NCBI GenBank assembly: GCA_030407085.1
Contig: CM059584.1
Coordinates: forward strand, 63,689,501-63,753,500
Direction of reading: 5' to 3'
From: Trichopria drosophilae
Lineage: Eukaryota > Arthropoda > Insecta > Hymenoptera > Diapriidae
DNA: 64,000 nucleotides
The translations under genes and the position numbers were made by a program. Shown here piece after piece: positions 54,699-63,756 of the stretch. Below the pieces are notes generated by a model. The model made no database searches and was not told the origin of the DNA. It saw only the letters and a list, made by a program, of their open reading frames with translations. Positions within the stretch are counted from its first letter, which is position 1; every line of letters begins with the position of its first letter.

Positions 54699-55017
54699 TG
54701 GTTGTACATACAGCATGCATATGCGATGAGAGCACTTCTCTCAATTTCTTCACGAATATAGTTAAGATTTGAGCCGCTAGGCGGCGTCGTAAAGGTCGCC
54801 GTAATATCTACGGCGCCCACGGCTCCCGTTAAAGAAATGGATTTTCATTTGGTTATAAGACGGACACGTGCCAAGTACTGATATTATATCATGAATTTTA
54901 TATGCTGACATTTATTCGCTGAGTTGCTTTACCTGAGACTTTTTGAGTTCCGTAGCCCATACATTTTCCTAATTCCTTTTATAAGGTTGTAGGCTTCACA
55001 TGTAGGCTTTACATGTG

Positions 55018-56990
55018 TCATGTCAGTTACGCGTAACGTCGTACACTGCCCATTTTTTGGCGCACCAAAGTCACTGCTGTCATCGGTCCTTCCCACTAAT
55101 GCCGATGTTATCAAATATTGGCAGCAAGTGAGATACGATATGACGGTAGAATCCACTGCTACCAGATCTGGTCAAAAATTGGGGTTCGCAGCTGTGGCAG
55201 ACACTGTAGCTTGCGAGATTGAGTCTCTCTATTCCAAAGCTTCGATTCCATTCGTTTCTCATACAAGAGTCGTTCAAAAGATTAAGAAGCTGCACGATCA
55301 ATATTATGCACTTCGTAAATCGTATTCAAGGGACAAAGATACGGCTGAGAATTATTATTAGTAATATTATGCAAAGGAATATTAATTTCTTGACCGCTAA
55401 TTGAATATTGTTGAAGAGGAAGTCTTGGTAGGACGGTCAGTAGACAAAATTAAACTAACGTTAATTTGACGTTTCGGCTATGATGATAGCCATCTTCAAA
55501 AATTTGATTGATCAATTGATCTTATAACGACGATTACATAGTTGCGGGTGTTTCTGGCGGTTCGATTGAACTTGCCATTTTAAAAAAAGCCCGCAACTAT
55601 GTAATCGTCGTTATAAGATCAATTGATCAATAAAATTTTTGAAGATGGCTATCATCATAGCCGAAACGTCAAATTAACGTTAGTTTAATTTTGTCTACTG
55701 ACCGTCCTACCAAGACTTCCTCTTCAACAATACGGCTGAGAAACCGAAAAAATACAATGATTTTATTGAACAATGTTCAAATTCTTTATTTGATATAGCA
55801 TATGTAAATGTGAGATGACGTTGAATTGTTCTTGCGAAAAAAGCTTTGACACGTGCAGTTGTCTCAACCCGATACTTGTTGACTGCACTTGCCCTAAAGA
55901 AAGAAAAGTTCCTCCATTAGAAATAAAATTTCTCTACGCACAAAGACACCTCAGACTAGGTAAGCTCGGGCCGATTGATGCAAAGGAAGCAGCTTACCTG
56001 GACCCTCTTTTTGCAATATTGATCCTGAAACAGAGACAGGCATCTTGTGGAAGCACTTGATGGGAAAACCTCTGGGCCTCAGTCTTTTAATGGTCCTTTC
56101 GGTAAACAGTTGGTTCATTGCGAGTCTCTACCTGTCGTTGCTTTTAAAAAAATTGAATGCTCTCTTCCAGAAATAGTTGATTATGAAAACCTAAGTAAAG
56201 ATCAAAGATACTTACATGACATTGCCATTGCCATTGATGGTGGATCTTGCTCCAAAGACCTAGAAAATCGTGATCCAGGACTAGTATCACAATCGCGGTG
56301 GTTGACAACTGCAAACAGGTTTCTGAGGTTGTACATTTCCCTGCAAAAGCCATCTGAAAACCTCATTCAGATTATAAAGTACATTCTTACAGTATACGTT
56401 CCTATGTGGTTCGAAATCAAAACAAAATCTTCAATAGTTGAAGGACCTAAACATATTTTAGAGTGTATTAAAAAATGCAGAAATTTACCTGCGAAAGTCC
56501 AAGACGTGGTTCATAAAGTCATCCAAACAAATGCCTTCTTTGCCCATCCAGAAAACATTTTTCTCTCGATGGTGGTTGATGACAGAGAACATGTCCGAGA
56601 GCTCGGACTTACGCGAGTGCTAAAAACTAAAAAAGTTCCCGTAAAAGGCAAAAATGTTTTTTGGTTCCCAAAATTAATTTTGAATCTAATGAATATTACG
56701 AATTAATAAATTGGTTAGAAACAAAAGTTACTTGTCCCCCTCTTTTGGCAAGTTTTTCTCCAGACACAATTGCATAATTAATAATTCGTAAGGAGAAACC
56801 AAAATTAAATATAAATTTGGCAGATATTCCATGTCACATTCAGGCCGTGGAGCGCTGCGTTAAATTAGTAACACAAGCCGCCTCAAAAGTATATGGGCAT
56901 GAGAGACGTGATGGGTTCATAAGGGCAACCCTCGCCTCTCGTGCCGTGATGCCTAAATTTGATACTAAAGCAGAGTTTGCTATTGCTAAA
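55018..56990 (+). pseudogene. Unassigned transposon protein, Cys-rich, broken
   Basis: Pieces in order: 55018-55350 (VIKYWQQVRYDMTVESTATR and VSHTRVVQKIKKLHDQYY), then the palindrome insert, 55743-55810 (KPKKYNDFIEQCSNSLFDIA). Next comes 55815-56045, with NCSCEKSFDTCSC and VDCTCPKERKVPP, a Cys-rich possible zinc module, then LRLGKLGPIDAKE. 56047-56706 has RYLHDIAIAIDGG, SQSRWLTTANRFLRLYI and YVPMWFEIKTKSS. To 56990 it has CHIQAVERCVKLVTQAASKV and RDGFIRATLASR. I recall similar orphan proteins as multicopy 'uncharacterized' genes in arthropods and cnidarians. I cannot place it in a named transposase superfamily. It is the presumed transposase of its host element. Confidence 0.6.
55352..55729. 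mobile_element. Palindromic insert, 143-bp arms, 13-bp direct repeats
   Basis: ATACGGCTGAGAA occurs at 55339-55351 and 55730-55742; removing the segment plus one copy rejoins the host protein frame (DTAE then KPKK). Most of the insert is a hairpin: arms 55406-55548 and 55590-55732 are complementary with one mismatch, with a 41-nt loop. 54 nt at the left are outside the palindrome. No coding capacity. See findings for a hammerhead-like core. Confidence 0.85.
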
Positions 56991-57299
56991 TAATTGTCTT
57001 CAACAATTTATAACTGACTGGGTGGGAAGGGTAGTGATGGAACTCGCAGTGCAGCCACCTTCCCGTAATGAGTTCTGAGTCGTCCAAAAAAGGGCGGGCG
57101 AGGAGCTGCACAGAAGGAGGGAGGGGGGAGGGTGGTACATGTTTCCAATTGGACCACAAAGTTAGGCATCTATCTATATTATGTGTGGTAGACACCACAC
57201 AAAAACTCAGATAGATAAATCAACGTTCACACTTGTTTTCGCCAACTACATTTTTCATCATTTTTAACTAAAAATTGACACCCCCCCCCCCCCGGCGGT

Positions 57300-57596
57300 G
57301 AAAAGAGAGAGGGAGGAAGGAAATCATTTTTTATCATAATGTACCATAAAATCATGCTAAGCACTTAAAATGAGCTTGATCAGACATCATTTACAATGAT
57401 TAAATGATGATGTACGATTTTTCTTAAATCCGCTCAATTTCGAATTAAATTCATAAACTTTGACTTCGATGCGCGAACGGAAGATGTTGTCCGATTTCAA
57501 AAAACTTTTTTTCCCTGAATTCGCAATGAAAAATGGCAACTTTTCCGCACTATTACGATTCGATTCGAAAAGAGTTTTGTTTTTCACTCCGGTCTA
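57300..57596 (-). repeat. Right TIR of the 8-bp-duplication transposon
   Basis: Reverse complement of 53037-53270 with ~70 bp of additional sequence around 57390-57460. A C13 tract (57281-57293) lies just inside it. Confidence 0.9.
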
Positions 57597-57891
57597 CTAG
57601 ACACCCAAAAGCACTCATAGAAGGCTACGACGGATCGAAAGCCATGGAAATCACCAGCTCAAACAGAAATACAGTAACAGCAGTAACAAGAGTGCTAACA
57701 GGACACTGTCGCCTAAAAAAGCATGCCCTAAGAATGGAGCTGACAGACACCGCACTCTGTCGCTTCTGTCTAAGTATAGAGGAAACTCCAGAACACTTAT
57801 TAACACTCTGCACAGCAACCTGTCAGAAACGTAAATCGATCAGTAGCATTGTAGCGTCTATCGACAAACTGCAGCTGCGGGATGAGCTTTA
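57597..57891 (+). pseudogene. LINE C ORF2, 3' part
   Basis: After the second CTAGACAC copy the frame continues PKALIEGYDGSKAMEI, RVLTGHCRLKKHALRMEL, CRFCLSIEETPEHLLTLC and ends RDEL at 57891. The CRFC...H...C part is the terminal Cys/His motif shared with LINE A. Joining NPRH (53036) to PKAL (57605) is in frame, so the transposon inserted into an already assembled ORF. Confidence 0.92.
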
Positions 57892-58009
57892 ACTAGCTAG
57901 GTTCGCCACAATAGGACCCTGTCGATCTGCAGTGGCCAGGCCATGAGGCCTAACCATATTAGAATATATAATGTGTTCTCAACCTGAGAAAAGTCATAGT
58001 ATTATTGTA
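57892..58009 (+). other. LINE C 3' untranslated region
   Basis: About 120 bp from the ORF2 stop to the start of the subterminal repeat of the TTA element. It includes GTCATAGTATTATTGTACAA. No poly-A tail is obvious. The end point is approximate. Confidence 0.5.
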
Positions 58010-58195
58010 CAAGTCATATTGTACCTTTTTTAAGCCTATATCGCTATAAAAGCTAATTTTTTGTAATTTTTTGAGGTTATGTCTGAAATCTGCCCAGCAG
58101 CCCCCGTTTTGTATTGCAGCTTCATGTTTAGTAGCTCAAAATACGTCGGATTAGTGTGGTCTAGACCCCAGCACAAACAGAAACTTTTATTTGTG
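58010..58195. repeat. Right subterminal repeat of the TTA element
   Basis: Reverse complement of 41100-41240: AAAGCTAATTTTTTGTAATT, TTTTTTGAGGTTAT, AAATCTGCC, CCCCCGTTTTGTATTGCAG and AGCTCAAAATACGTCGGAT. It is separated from its terminal 34-bp repeat by the pogo-like element. Confidence 0.8.
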
Positions 58196-58282
58196 GGCAT
58201 GTGTTATTGTTTAAAAAATTAAAAACCAAAGTTCTGCGATAGCGATTGAAGTTCCGTGTCTCGTGAACGTAAAGCATATCAC

Positions 58283-58355
58283 TGTGTGGCTCGGTTGGTA
58301 GAGTCGCCGCTTGGCAAGGTCACGAGTTCGATCCCGGGGGTACGCGCTTTTTTTT
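58283..58355 (+). ncRNA. tRNA-derived sequence in left TIR
   Basis: A-box-like TGGCTCGGTTGG and B-box-like GAGTTCGATCC lie at tRNA-like spacing, followed after TACGCGC by T11, a Pol III terminator type. The T-stem and acceptor stem do not pair well and the anticodon arm is degenerate, so this is not a functional tRNA. It could still be transcribed by RNA polymerase III. Confidence 0.55.
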
Positions 58356-58813
58356 TTTTGTTTTTTATTATTTTTATTTTATTTTGTGATATTATCGTAC
58401 AAAATAAAAACCAATACATTTTAAACTATTTATTGAAACCTTTTTTTAACTATAACTTGTTGCATTTTAATGAAAAATGTTACAGCAGAAATGTGTATTA
58501 TTTATTACCGTTATTATTCAATTTCTGTAATTTCCTTAAAATTGAATTGAAGTTCATTTATTACATTCAGCGCATAAATTGAAATGGATGAAGAAATGGA
58601 TGATCATCAATGGATGAAATGGGCCATTCCACAGAAAATTGCACAATAAGTTTTACTTTAAATTTTTCAATTCATTTTTACTTATAGAAATATTACTCGT
58701 AAAAAAAAGTGATATAAACATTTTTTTCTACAAAATTTTCAACCTACGAAAGAAATAACATCTTTCGATTTTTCTAGTCGAAAACGCATTTTTTTAATTA
58801 AAAAATATATTTT

Positions 58814-59850
58814 TTAATAAAAAATAGTTTGTATATTAAAAGTAAAACTGGGTGTGCGGTTTTCTGTGGAATGGCACATGTATTTCATTACATCATGAAA
58901 CAAACAAGGCATAAAATAATCCATTAATAACATGAATATATGAAATGCATTAAAAAAATGTATTTCTCTTTCTGGATACATGATACAAAATACGTTGTTA
59001 CAATGTATGTTGACATTTCTCGTACATGCACTTCGGTACAAAACATAAAAGCATTCGATGCAAATAAATAAATGGCAATTAGCGCAGTTTATGAAGCATA
59101 ATTGCCCACAATCCCATTTTTGTTTTCGGATTTCGGCGGGGAAGCACACTTCATTGACATTTCGGAATACTTTTCTGTCGGGTAACAGTTTGGAAGCAAA
59201 CCACACATACATACTCATATCCTGGAATAATGGCGATGATAATTGCGAGTGAATAAGAGAATGTATCTTTATTGCATCTTCGCGTGTGGATAATTCCTTA
59301 TTGGATTGCAGAACTTCAGTACAATTTTGAATTTTTTTAACGAAATTCTTCACTTGCCTGAAGAAATATACGTCACACGGTCGACAAAATGGCGTGCAAT
59401 ACGGTGGAATTACTTCAACAGTCGCTGTGCAATTCCCATCATCATCTGTGCAGTGGCTGTTAAATAATGAACTATCCGATTGACCACCCCATGAATCTAA
59501 AATTAGTAGGAAGTCGGAATCTCCGCAGTAAGGCTTCATAATTTCTGCAACAAATTTGTTTAAGTGTTGGATCGTCAACTTTACTGATTTCGAAGCAGTC
59601 ACATACACATTTCCATCTTCACTCGAGGTCCAAACTGCCCTTTAGGTTCCTGCAGACACAAAAACACATGTGGTAACAATTTTCCTGCACCTGTCACAGC
59701 ATACTCGGCTGTGCAACTATGCGTCACTTTATCGAAGTCACCAATAAACACTTCCGACAATTTCTCTCCCTTTTCGGATAAACTTGGACGAACATCACTT
59801 CGATATTCGCATCCTGTTTGGTCAGTTCTGATTTGAATGACGAAATTCAA
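58814..59850 (-). pseudogene. pogo/Tc5-like transposase, DDE domain
   Basis: 59850-59599: IRTDQTGCEYRSDVRPSLSE (first Asp), YAVTGAGKLLPHVFLCLQEP. 59608-58814 after a frameshift: LLILDSWGGQSD (second Asp), VIPPYCTPFCRPCDVYFFRQ (third Asp), TREDAIKIHSLIHSQLSSP, FASKLLPDRKVFRNVNEVCF and a Cys-rich tail CGQLCFINCANCHLFIC. This is the CENP-B/pogo-related DDE fold. All three Asp remain. One frameshift separates the halves near 59605. Confidence 0.8.
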
Positions 59851-60735
59851 ATCAAATTTTTGTGTAATTTTGGAGATGTGTTTTTGAAATTTCGTAGCTT
59901 CGCTAATAATCGTGTCCGTATCCAGAGCATTTTTCGACTTTATGTAACGGGTTTCTTTTCTCTGGCATATCCTGTTACATGCATTGAACCTGGTAACCTA
60001 ACTGTCGGAAGCCACAAAATGAAAATCTTCACTTTCGTACTGCAACGCTGCCTGCGTTCTCCACTGCTGCAACATACGAGTTGTCACCGTTTTTTTGTCT
60101 TTGCGTGCTTCTTTAAAGCGATCCAGTGTCCATTCCTTTATTCTATCATATTTTTCTTTTTTTCCACCCCCTGACCGAACTTCCGCACGCCATCGTGCCT
60201 CATCGTTGACTCTTAATTTTCAACTCTTTACCTTCGTGTGATTCAATAGTTTCTAATTTCCACTTCGGATGTGAAGCAACAAGGTTAAGGATTTCAATTT
60301 TTCTTGATAGCGAGATGTAATCACTTGTTCTTGCAATTTTCTTTTCGGGTTCATAATCGTACGGTGCTGATGCATTTGCGCCGCTGGAGCTTCCGGTACT
60401 TGATGAGGAAGATTCCATCTTTTCTGGCGAAGATTGAACCACTGATAAACCGTCATCATTTGGATGTATTTCTTCGTCGATCGAGTGCAGTTCATGCTGT
60501 TCACGAAAGTCGAAATCTTTTAGAACTTCGATCATGGCTTCAGCTAATGTTTCTTCGAGATGTTTCGCTTTGTTTCTGGTGATGTGAGCACTTGACTCTG
60601 CATTACAAATTTGCAGTGAGCACAATATTCTTTTGCATATTTCCAAACCATCCGTTACTACGCATCATATGATTCCATGAAAGATACTTCGTCACTGTCC
60701 ATCATTTTTTCGGCACAACTTTCCAAGTTTTCCAT
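59851..60735 (-). pseudogene. pogo/Tc5-like transposase, N-terminal DNA-binding part
   Basis: The start MENLESCAEK (ATG 60735) is stopped after 25 codons. Frame 60646-60200 holds a Ser-rich acidic linker and SRKIEILNLVASHPKWKLET, a pipsqueak-type helix-turn-helix. Between 60174 and 59850, pieces in several frames read DRFKEARKD, TRMLQQWRTQAA and FHFVASD ... VTRFNACNRI, like the CENP-B-type second HTH. At least four frameshifts. Confidence 0.65.
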
Positions 60736-61283
60736 ATTTGAAAATATATATTTGTCGCTCAAAAAAAAGATCAGCATTTGACTAAACGTGACAAGAACGA
60801 ATACTGTACTACGGTGATTCGAAAATAACGTAACCGTTTGCATTTCATACCTGTCTTCTATGCCCTTTCAATTACCTGAGACCCCCTCTTCACCCAACGT
60901 TCCAACATTCCATTCTTCAAAATTGTCGGAATTTACAGAACAAATGCGGACCCCAATCGGCAATAGTACATACATAATATTACAAGGAATTAAACATTTC
61001 ATGTGACTGTTAAATTAAATAGGCCTAATTTATTTCTTGATATAATTAAATACTTTGGTATATATTTTATTCTTGCATTTCAATGTCTGCGCTTAATGTA
61101 ATAAATAAACTTCAATTCAATTTTAAAGAAATTTCAGAAATTGAATAATAGCGGTAAAAAATAATACTCATTTCTGTTGCAACACTTTTCATTAAAATGC
61201 AACATAGTTAAAAAAAGGTTTCTATAAAAAGTTTAAAATTTATTGGTTTTTATTTTGTATGATAATCACAGTAATAAAATAAA

Positions 61284-61317
<34 letters not shown>

Positions 61318-61391
61318 CGCATATTCTCGGGATCGAACTCGCGACCCCGCCTCGCCAGGCGGCGACGCTACCAATTGAGCCAGAATGTGAT
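61318..61391 (-). ncRNA. tRNA-derived sequence in right TIR
   Basis: On the minus strand, TGGCTCAATTGG (A box) and GAGTTCGATCC (B box), anticodon-like stem CCGCC...GCGGG with a seven-base loop, followed by ATATGCG and T-rich sequence starting with nine T. It mirrors the copy at 58283-58355. The outer GCATAT...ATATGC are complementary. The T-stem does not pair. Confidence 0.6.
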
Positions 61392-61545
61392 ATGCTTTAC
61401 GTTCACGAGACACGGAACTTCAATCGCTAGCGCAGAACTTTGTTTGGTTTTTAAAATTCATTTTTAATCGGGGCTCTATTGAGTATAAAGCCGAAACACG
61501 TGTAAATTTTGTTGGCTCAAAGAGTCACCTCAATTATTTCAACAA

Positions 61546-61579
61546 TAATCGGTGATATACTAACCTGAGCGTCCCCTTG
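61546..61579 (-). repeat. Right 34-bp terminal inverted repeat
   Basis: Reverse complement of 41068-41101 with two differences; followed by TTA (61580-61582). Confidence 0.85.
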
Positions 61580-61582
61580 TTA

Positions 61583-62408
61583 GTACATCTCTTTAATAAA
61601 TCACTTAATATGTCAATCTTTCTCGCCTAACGGAAAAAATCACTGATGATTCCAATTAATAAAATTCCCAATCCTACGTGCCCTGTTTAGTATCTATCGC
61701 CTTATTGCCATTCTTCCTGCTCTCCCTAAAATCTGTTAAACTACCCTAAAAAATCGCTAACTTGTCGGATTCTGCCATTAGATTATATATTTTTAGATAA
61801 TCATACTTGTCGCGCCGATTTCAGGCAGTCATAGGAACAGATGATACTCGGTCGTCGTGACTCTCAGTGGGTGTTGGAGTGCCCCAAGGTACGATCTACC
61901 TGGGGTTCTCCGACACTGTGACCACATGATATTTGCTGACGACGCCCAAATTGTTCTTAAATGTCGAGATTCTGAAATCGATATGGCAATAGCTAAATTA
62001 ATTTCTAATGTTACTCGCTTCTGTCAAAGGGCAAACACCAATGATCTCATCTTAAACCTCGACAAAATAAACGCATTAATTGTTGGCAGCGCTATTTACC
62101 TCAATGCACTTAATTTTTATTCGATTATTCGGATTAGTATTAACAATACTGTTATACAGTGGGTCAAATCAGTGAGGAACTTAGGTGTCGTGTTTGATAA
62201 GACGCTTTCATGGAAGAATCATCTCGTCAAAATGTCCAACAAAATGTTCTCCACTTTACGCCAATTGCGTAGCAACAGAGCTTTATTACCACCTGATTTT
62301 CGGAAAAACCGATTCACCGAATTGAATCCTATGCTAATTCCTTTCTTGTTACTTCCACGCAGCTATAGAATGAATTCCCTGTCGAAATTCGAACTAGCAC
62401 TAGTATAA
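61583..62408 (+). pseudogene. Split non-LTR element D, 3' piece (RT palm and thumb)
   Basis: Resumes at 61583 as VHLFNKSLNMSIF, then degenerate RT sequence with RRFQAVIGTDDTRSS and GVPQG (61800-61890). Then an open frame with HMIFADDAQIVLKCRDSEID (FADD catalytic box), NDLILNLDKINALIVGSA, VRNLGVVFDKTLSWKNHL and LRQLRSNRALLPPDFR. It is of CR1/jockey-superfamily type without RNase H. The middle of the palm (between 61640 and 61800) is shortened and the DxxxAFD box is missing, so deletions have occurred. The ends are degenerate. Confidence 0.8.
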
Positions 62409-62502
62409 ATTCCTTTAAATTTAAATTAAAAAATTATTTACAAAGTCGGACCGTAACGTAAGATTATGCCACATCTTCGAAGTATATACTTATCTGCGTC
62501 TA

Positions 62503-62641
62503 CATCACCTTTGTTTTCACTCGATATATGTGTATTTTTGCTTTATGCATTAAATTAAGTAATAGTACAAAATCTAGTGTAATTTTACTAAATATATATA
62601 ACGCAAAAATACAAACATATCGAGTGAAAACAAAGGTGATG
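62503..62641. mobile_element. Short palindromic MITE-like sequence, 139 bp
   Basis: CATCACCTTTGTTTTCACTC at the left and GAGTGAAAACAAAGGTGATG at the right are exact reverse complements; the pairing continues to about 39 nt per arm, with ATTTTTGC/GCAAAAAT inside. No target duplication is obvious (CTA before, AAG after). Confidence 0.75.
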
Positions 62642-62805
62642 AAGTAGGTTAAAATTCAAGTAATTTATCGACTCTTATCCGAAGTTTTTATAAAGTCACA
62701 ATGTCTTAAAGATTCGAAGTGCTTAGGGAGATAAGTATCCAAAAGTATCCCCCGCTCGAAATTGGTTCAAAATGATACTACAGATTTATATGCTGTGACC
62801 CCCAA

Positions 62806-62819
62806 CCCCCCCCCCCCCC
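62806..62819. repeat. C14 tract
   Basis: Uninterrupted run of 14 C after CCCCCAA. One of eight C or G tracts of ten or more between 43 and 63 kb. Confidence 0.95.
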
Positions 62820-63755
62820 GTAATATAATTTGCATCCCGTCGTCATCACTCATGAACGCTCGCCACAACATACTCCATCACCGTATCATTTGGGCTCACA
62901 CAATCTCATGACGCGTGAGATGTCAATCGAAGGCGCCAGGCATACCGAAACAACCGAACTAATGTTGAGGGTCATGGCCAACGAGGACGGGGTAGTGACT
63001 CGAAGCACAATAACCGATAATGTGGCTCTCTGACTGGGTACATGGCTGGGCTTCCTCTAATCACGGTGCTTTGCGACAGTTTCCACCAGGACTTTCAGAT
63101 GCGTTGCTTGACGAAGAACTCGTTAGGGACTTTCGGAAGCGCGGTGATTTGGGATGCAGTCAACCAAGGCTATTCAGACGCGATACCGGCAATCATCGTC
63201 GATAACGGCAAACGCCATTAGAATGCAACGCTTTGAGCAGAACAAAGTACCCTTAAGAGCACAGTTTAATTAGTCCGAATGGCTCATGTTTCTCCGAAAT
63301 AGAGACTACTAAAGTGTCATACGATGCCATCCCAGCGAGCATCAAGAACCTTTGTTCCAAATTTCCGATACTCTCGAAATTAAATTATACAGTTTATTCT
63401 ATCGTCCATCCGTAGCCACTATTAACTCCTATATGTTACATATATCTCGACAGCCCGAGAGCTATAAAGAATCCCGTAGCAAAATGTCGAAGGTGGCCAG
63501 ATACCCCTGCACGGTCTATCCAACTACTCGACACAAAGCATCCTTTCGCTCTGACAAGACTGCGTTCAGTCACTAACTCTCCCCAACCCGCGCCTCGAAT
63601 AGTCCCGTGTCATACTCCAGTTTTAGATCTTTTGAACTGGGAAAACATTGCCGAACTCGCTCATGACCCTGCGCTGGAATTCACTCACGATATACGACTA
63701 TCTTCCCTTTAACTGTTACAGGGCTATCTGCCACGAGACTCACAACTGGGATAAC
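62820..63755 (+). other. Unrecognised stretch with broken plus-strand frames
   Basis: Less AT-rich than the surroundings. Plus frames at 62830-63033, 63020-63205 and 63352-63576 are open with plausible composition (for example SDALLDEELVRDFRKRGDLG), suggesting a degraded protein-coding repeat. I recognise no domain in them. No terminal repeats found. Confidence 0.35.
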
Positions 63756-63756
63756 T

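Larger units (their letters stand above)
53037..57596 (+). mobile_element. DNA transposon with 8-bp duplication and ~230-290-bp TIRs
   Basis: Ends TAGACCGGAGTGAAAAAC (53037) and GTTTTTCACTCCGGTCTA (57596). The inverted repeats continue over 53037-53270 and 57300-57596, with about 70 bp extra on the right. The 8-bp CTAGACAC duplication and restoration of the LINE C frame on removal prove the insertion. 8-bp duplications are typical of hAT and P superfamilies, but the internal protein (55018-56990) looks like neither. It carries two later insertions of its own. Confidence 0.92.
58221..61451 (-). mobile_element. pogo/Tc5-like DNA transposon with tRNA-like TIRs
   Basis: Inverted repeats of about 350-380 bp: 58221-58600 and 61075-61451. 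Both start AAAACCAAA and are flanked by TA (58219-58220, 61452-61453). They share GATTGAAGTTCCGTGTCTCG, GTGAACGTAAAGCATATCAC and AAATTGAATTGAAGTT. The transposase lies on the minus strand in pieces (60735-58814). Each TIR contains a tRNA-like sequence followed by a T-run. The element lies inside the right subterminal part of the TTA element. Confidence 0.8.
41068..61579. mobile_element. Insertion with 34-bp TIRs and TTA duplication, enlarged by nested elements
   Basis: The left end CAAGGGGACGCTCAGGT (41068) and right end ACCTGAGCGTCCCCTTG (61579) belong to a 34-bp inverted repeat with two mismatches. TTA is present at 41065-41067 and 61580-61582, and the disrupted LINE reads through when the segment is removed. 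A 3-bp TTA (TWA) duplication is typical of PIF/Harbinger. No Harbinger transposase is visible, so the original element was probably non-autonomous, about 1-1.5 kb. Its subterminal DNA survives at 41102-41460, 46955-47050, 58010-58220 and 61453-61545. All else inside is later insertion. Confidence 0.75.

Noticed and set aside
53409..54820. Many long frames on both strands, Pro/Gly/Arg-rich, including one of 174 codons.
   Set aside because: The 1353-bp insert is GC-rich, so stop codons are rare in all six frames. No motif, no codon bias, and homopolymer tracts run through them.
58283..58355. Functional tRNA gene.
   Set aside because: A and B boxes are present, but T-stem and acceptor pairing fail and the copy is part of a transposon terminal repeat.
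41068..61579. A single giant autonomous transposon such as a Maverick/Polinton.
   Set aside because: No integrase, protein-primed polymerase B, ATPase or capsid motifs. The content is separately bounded LINEs and DNA transposons, and the duplication is 3 bp, not 6.
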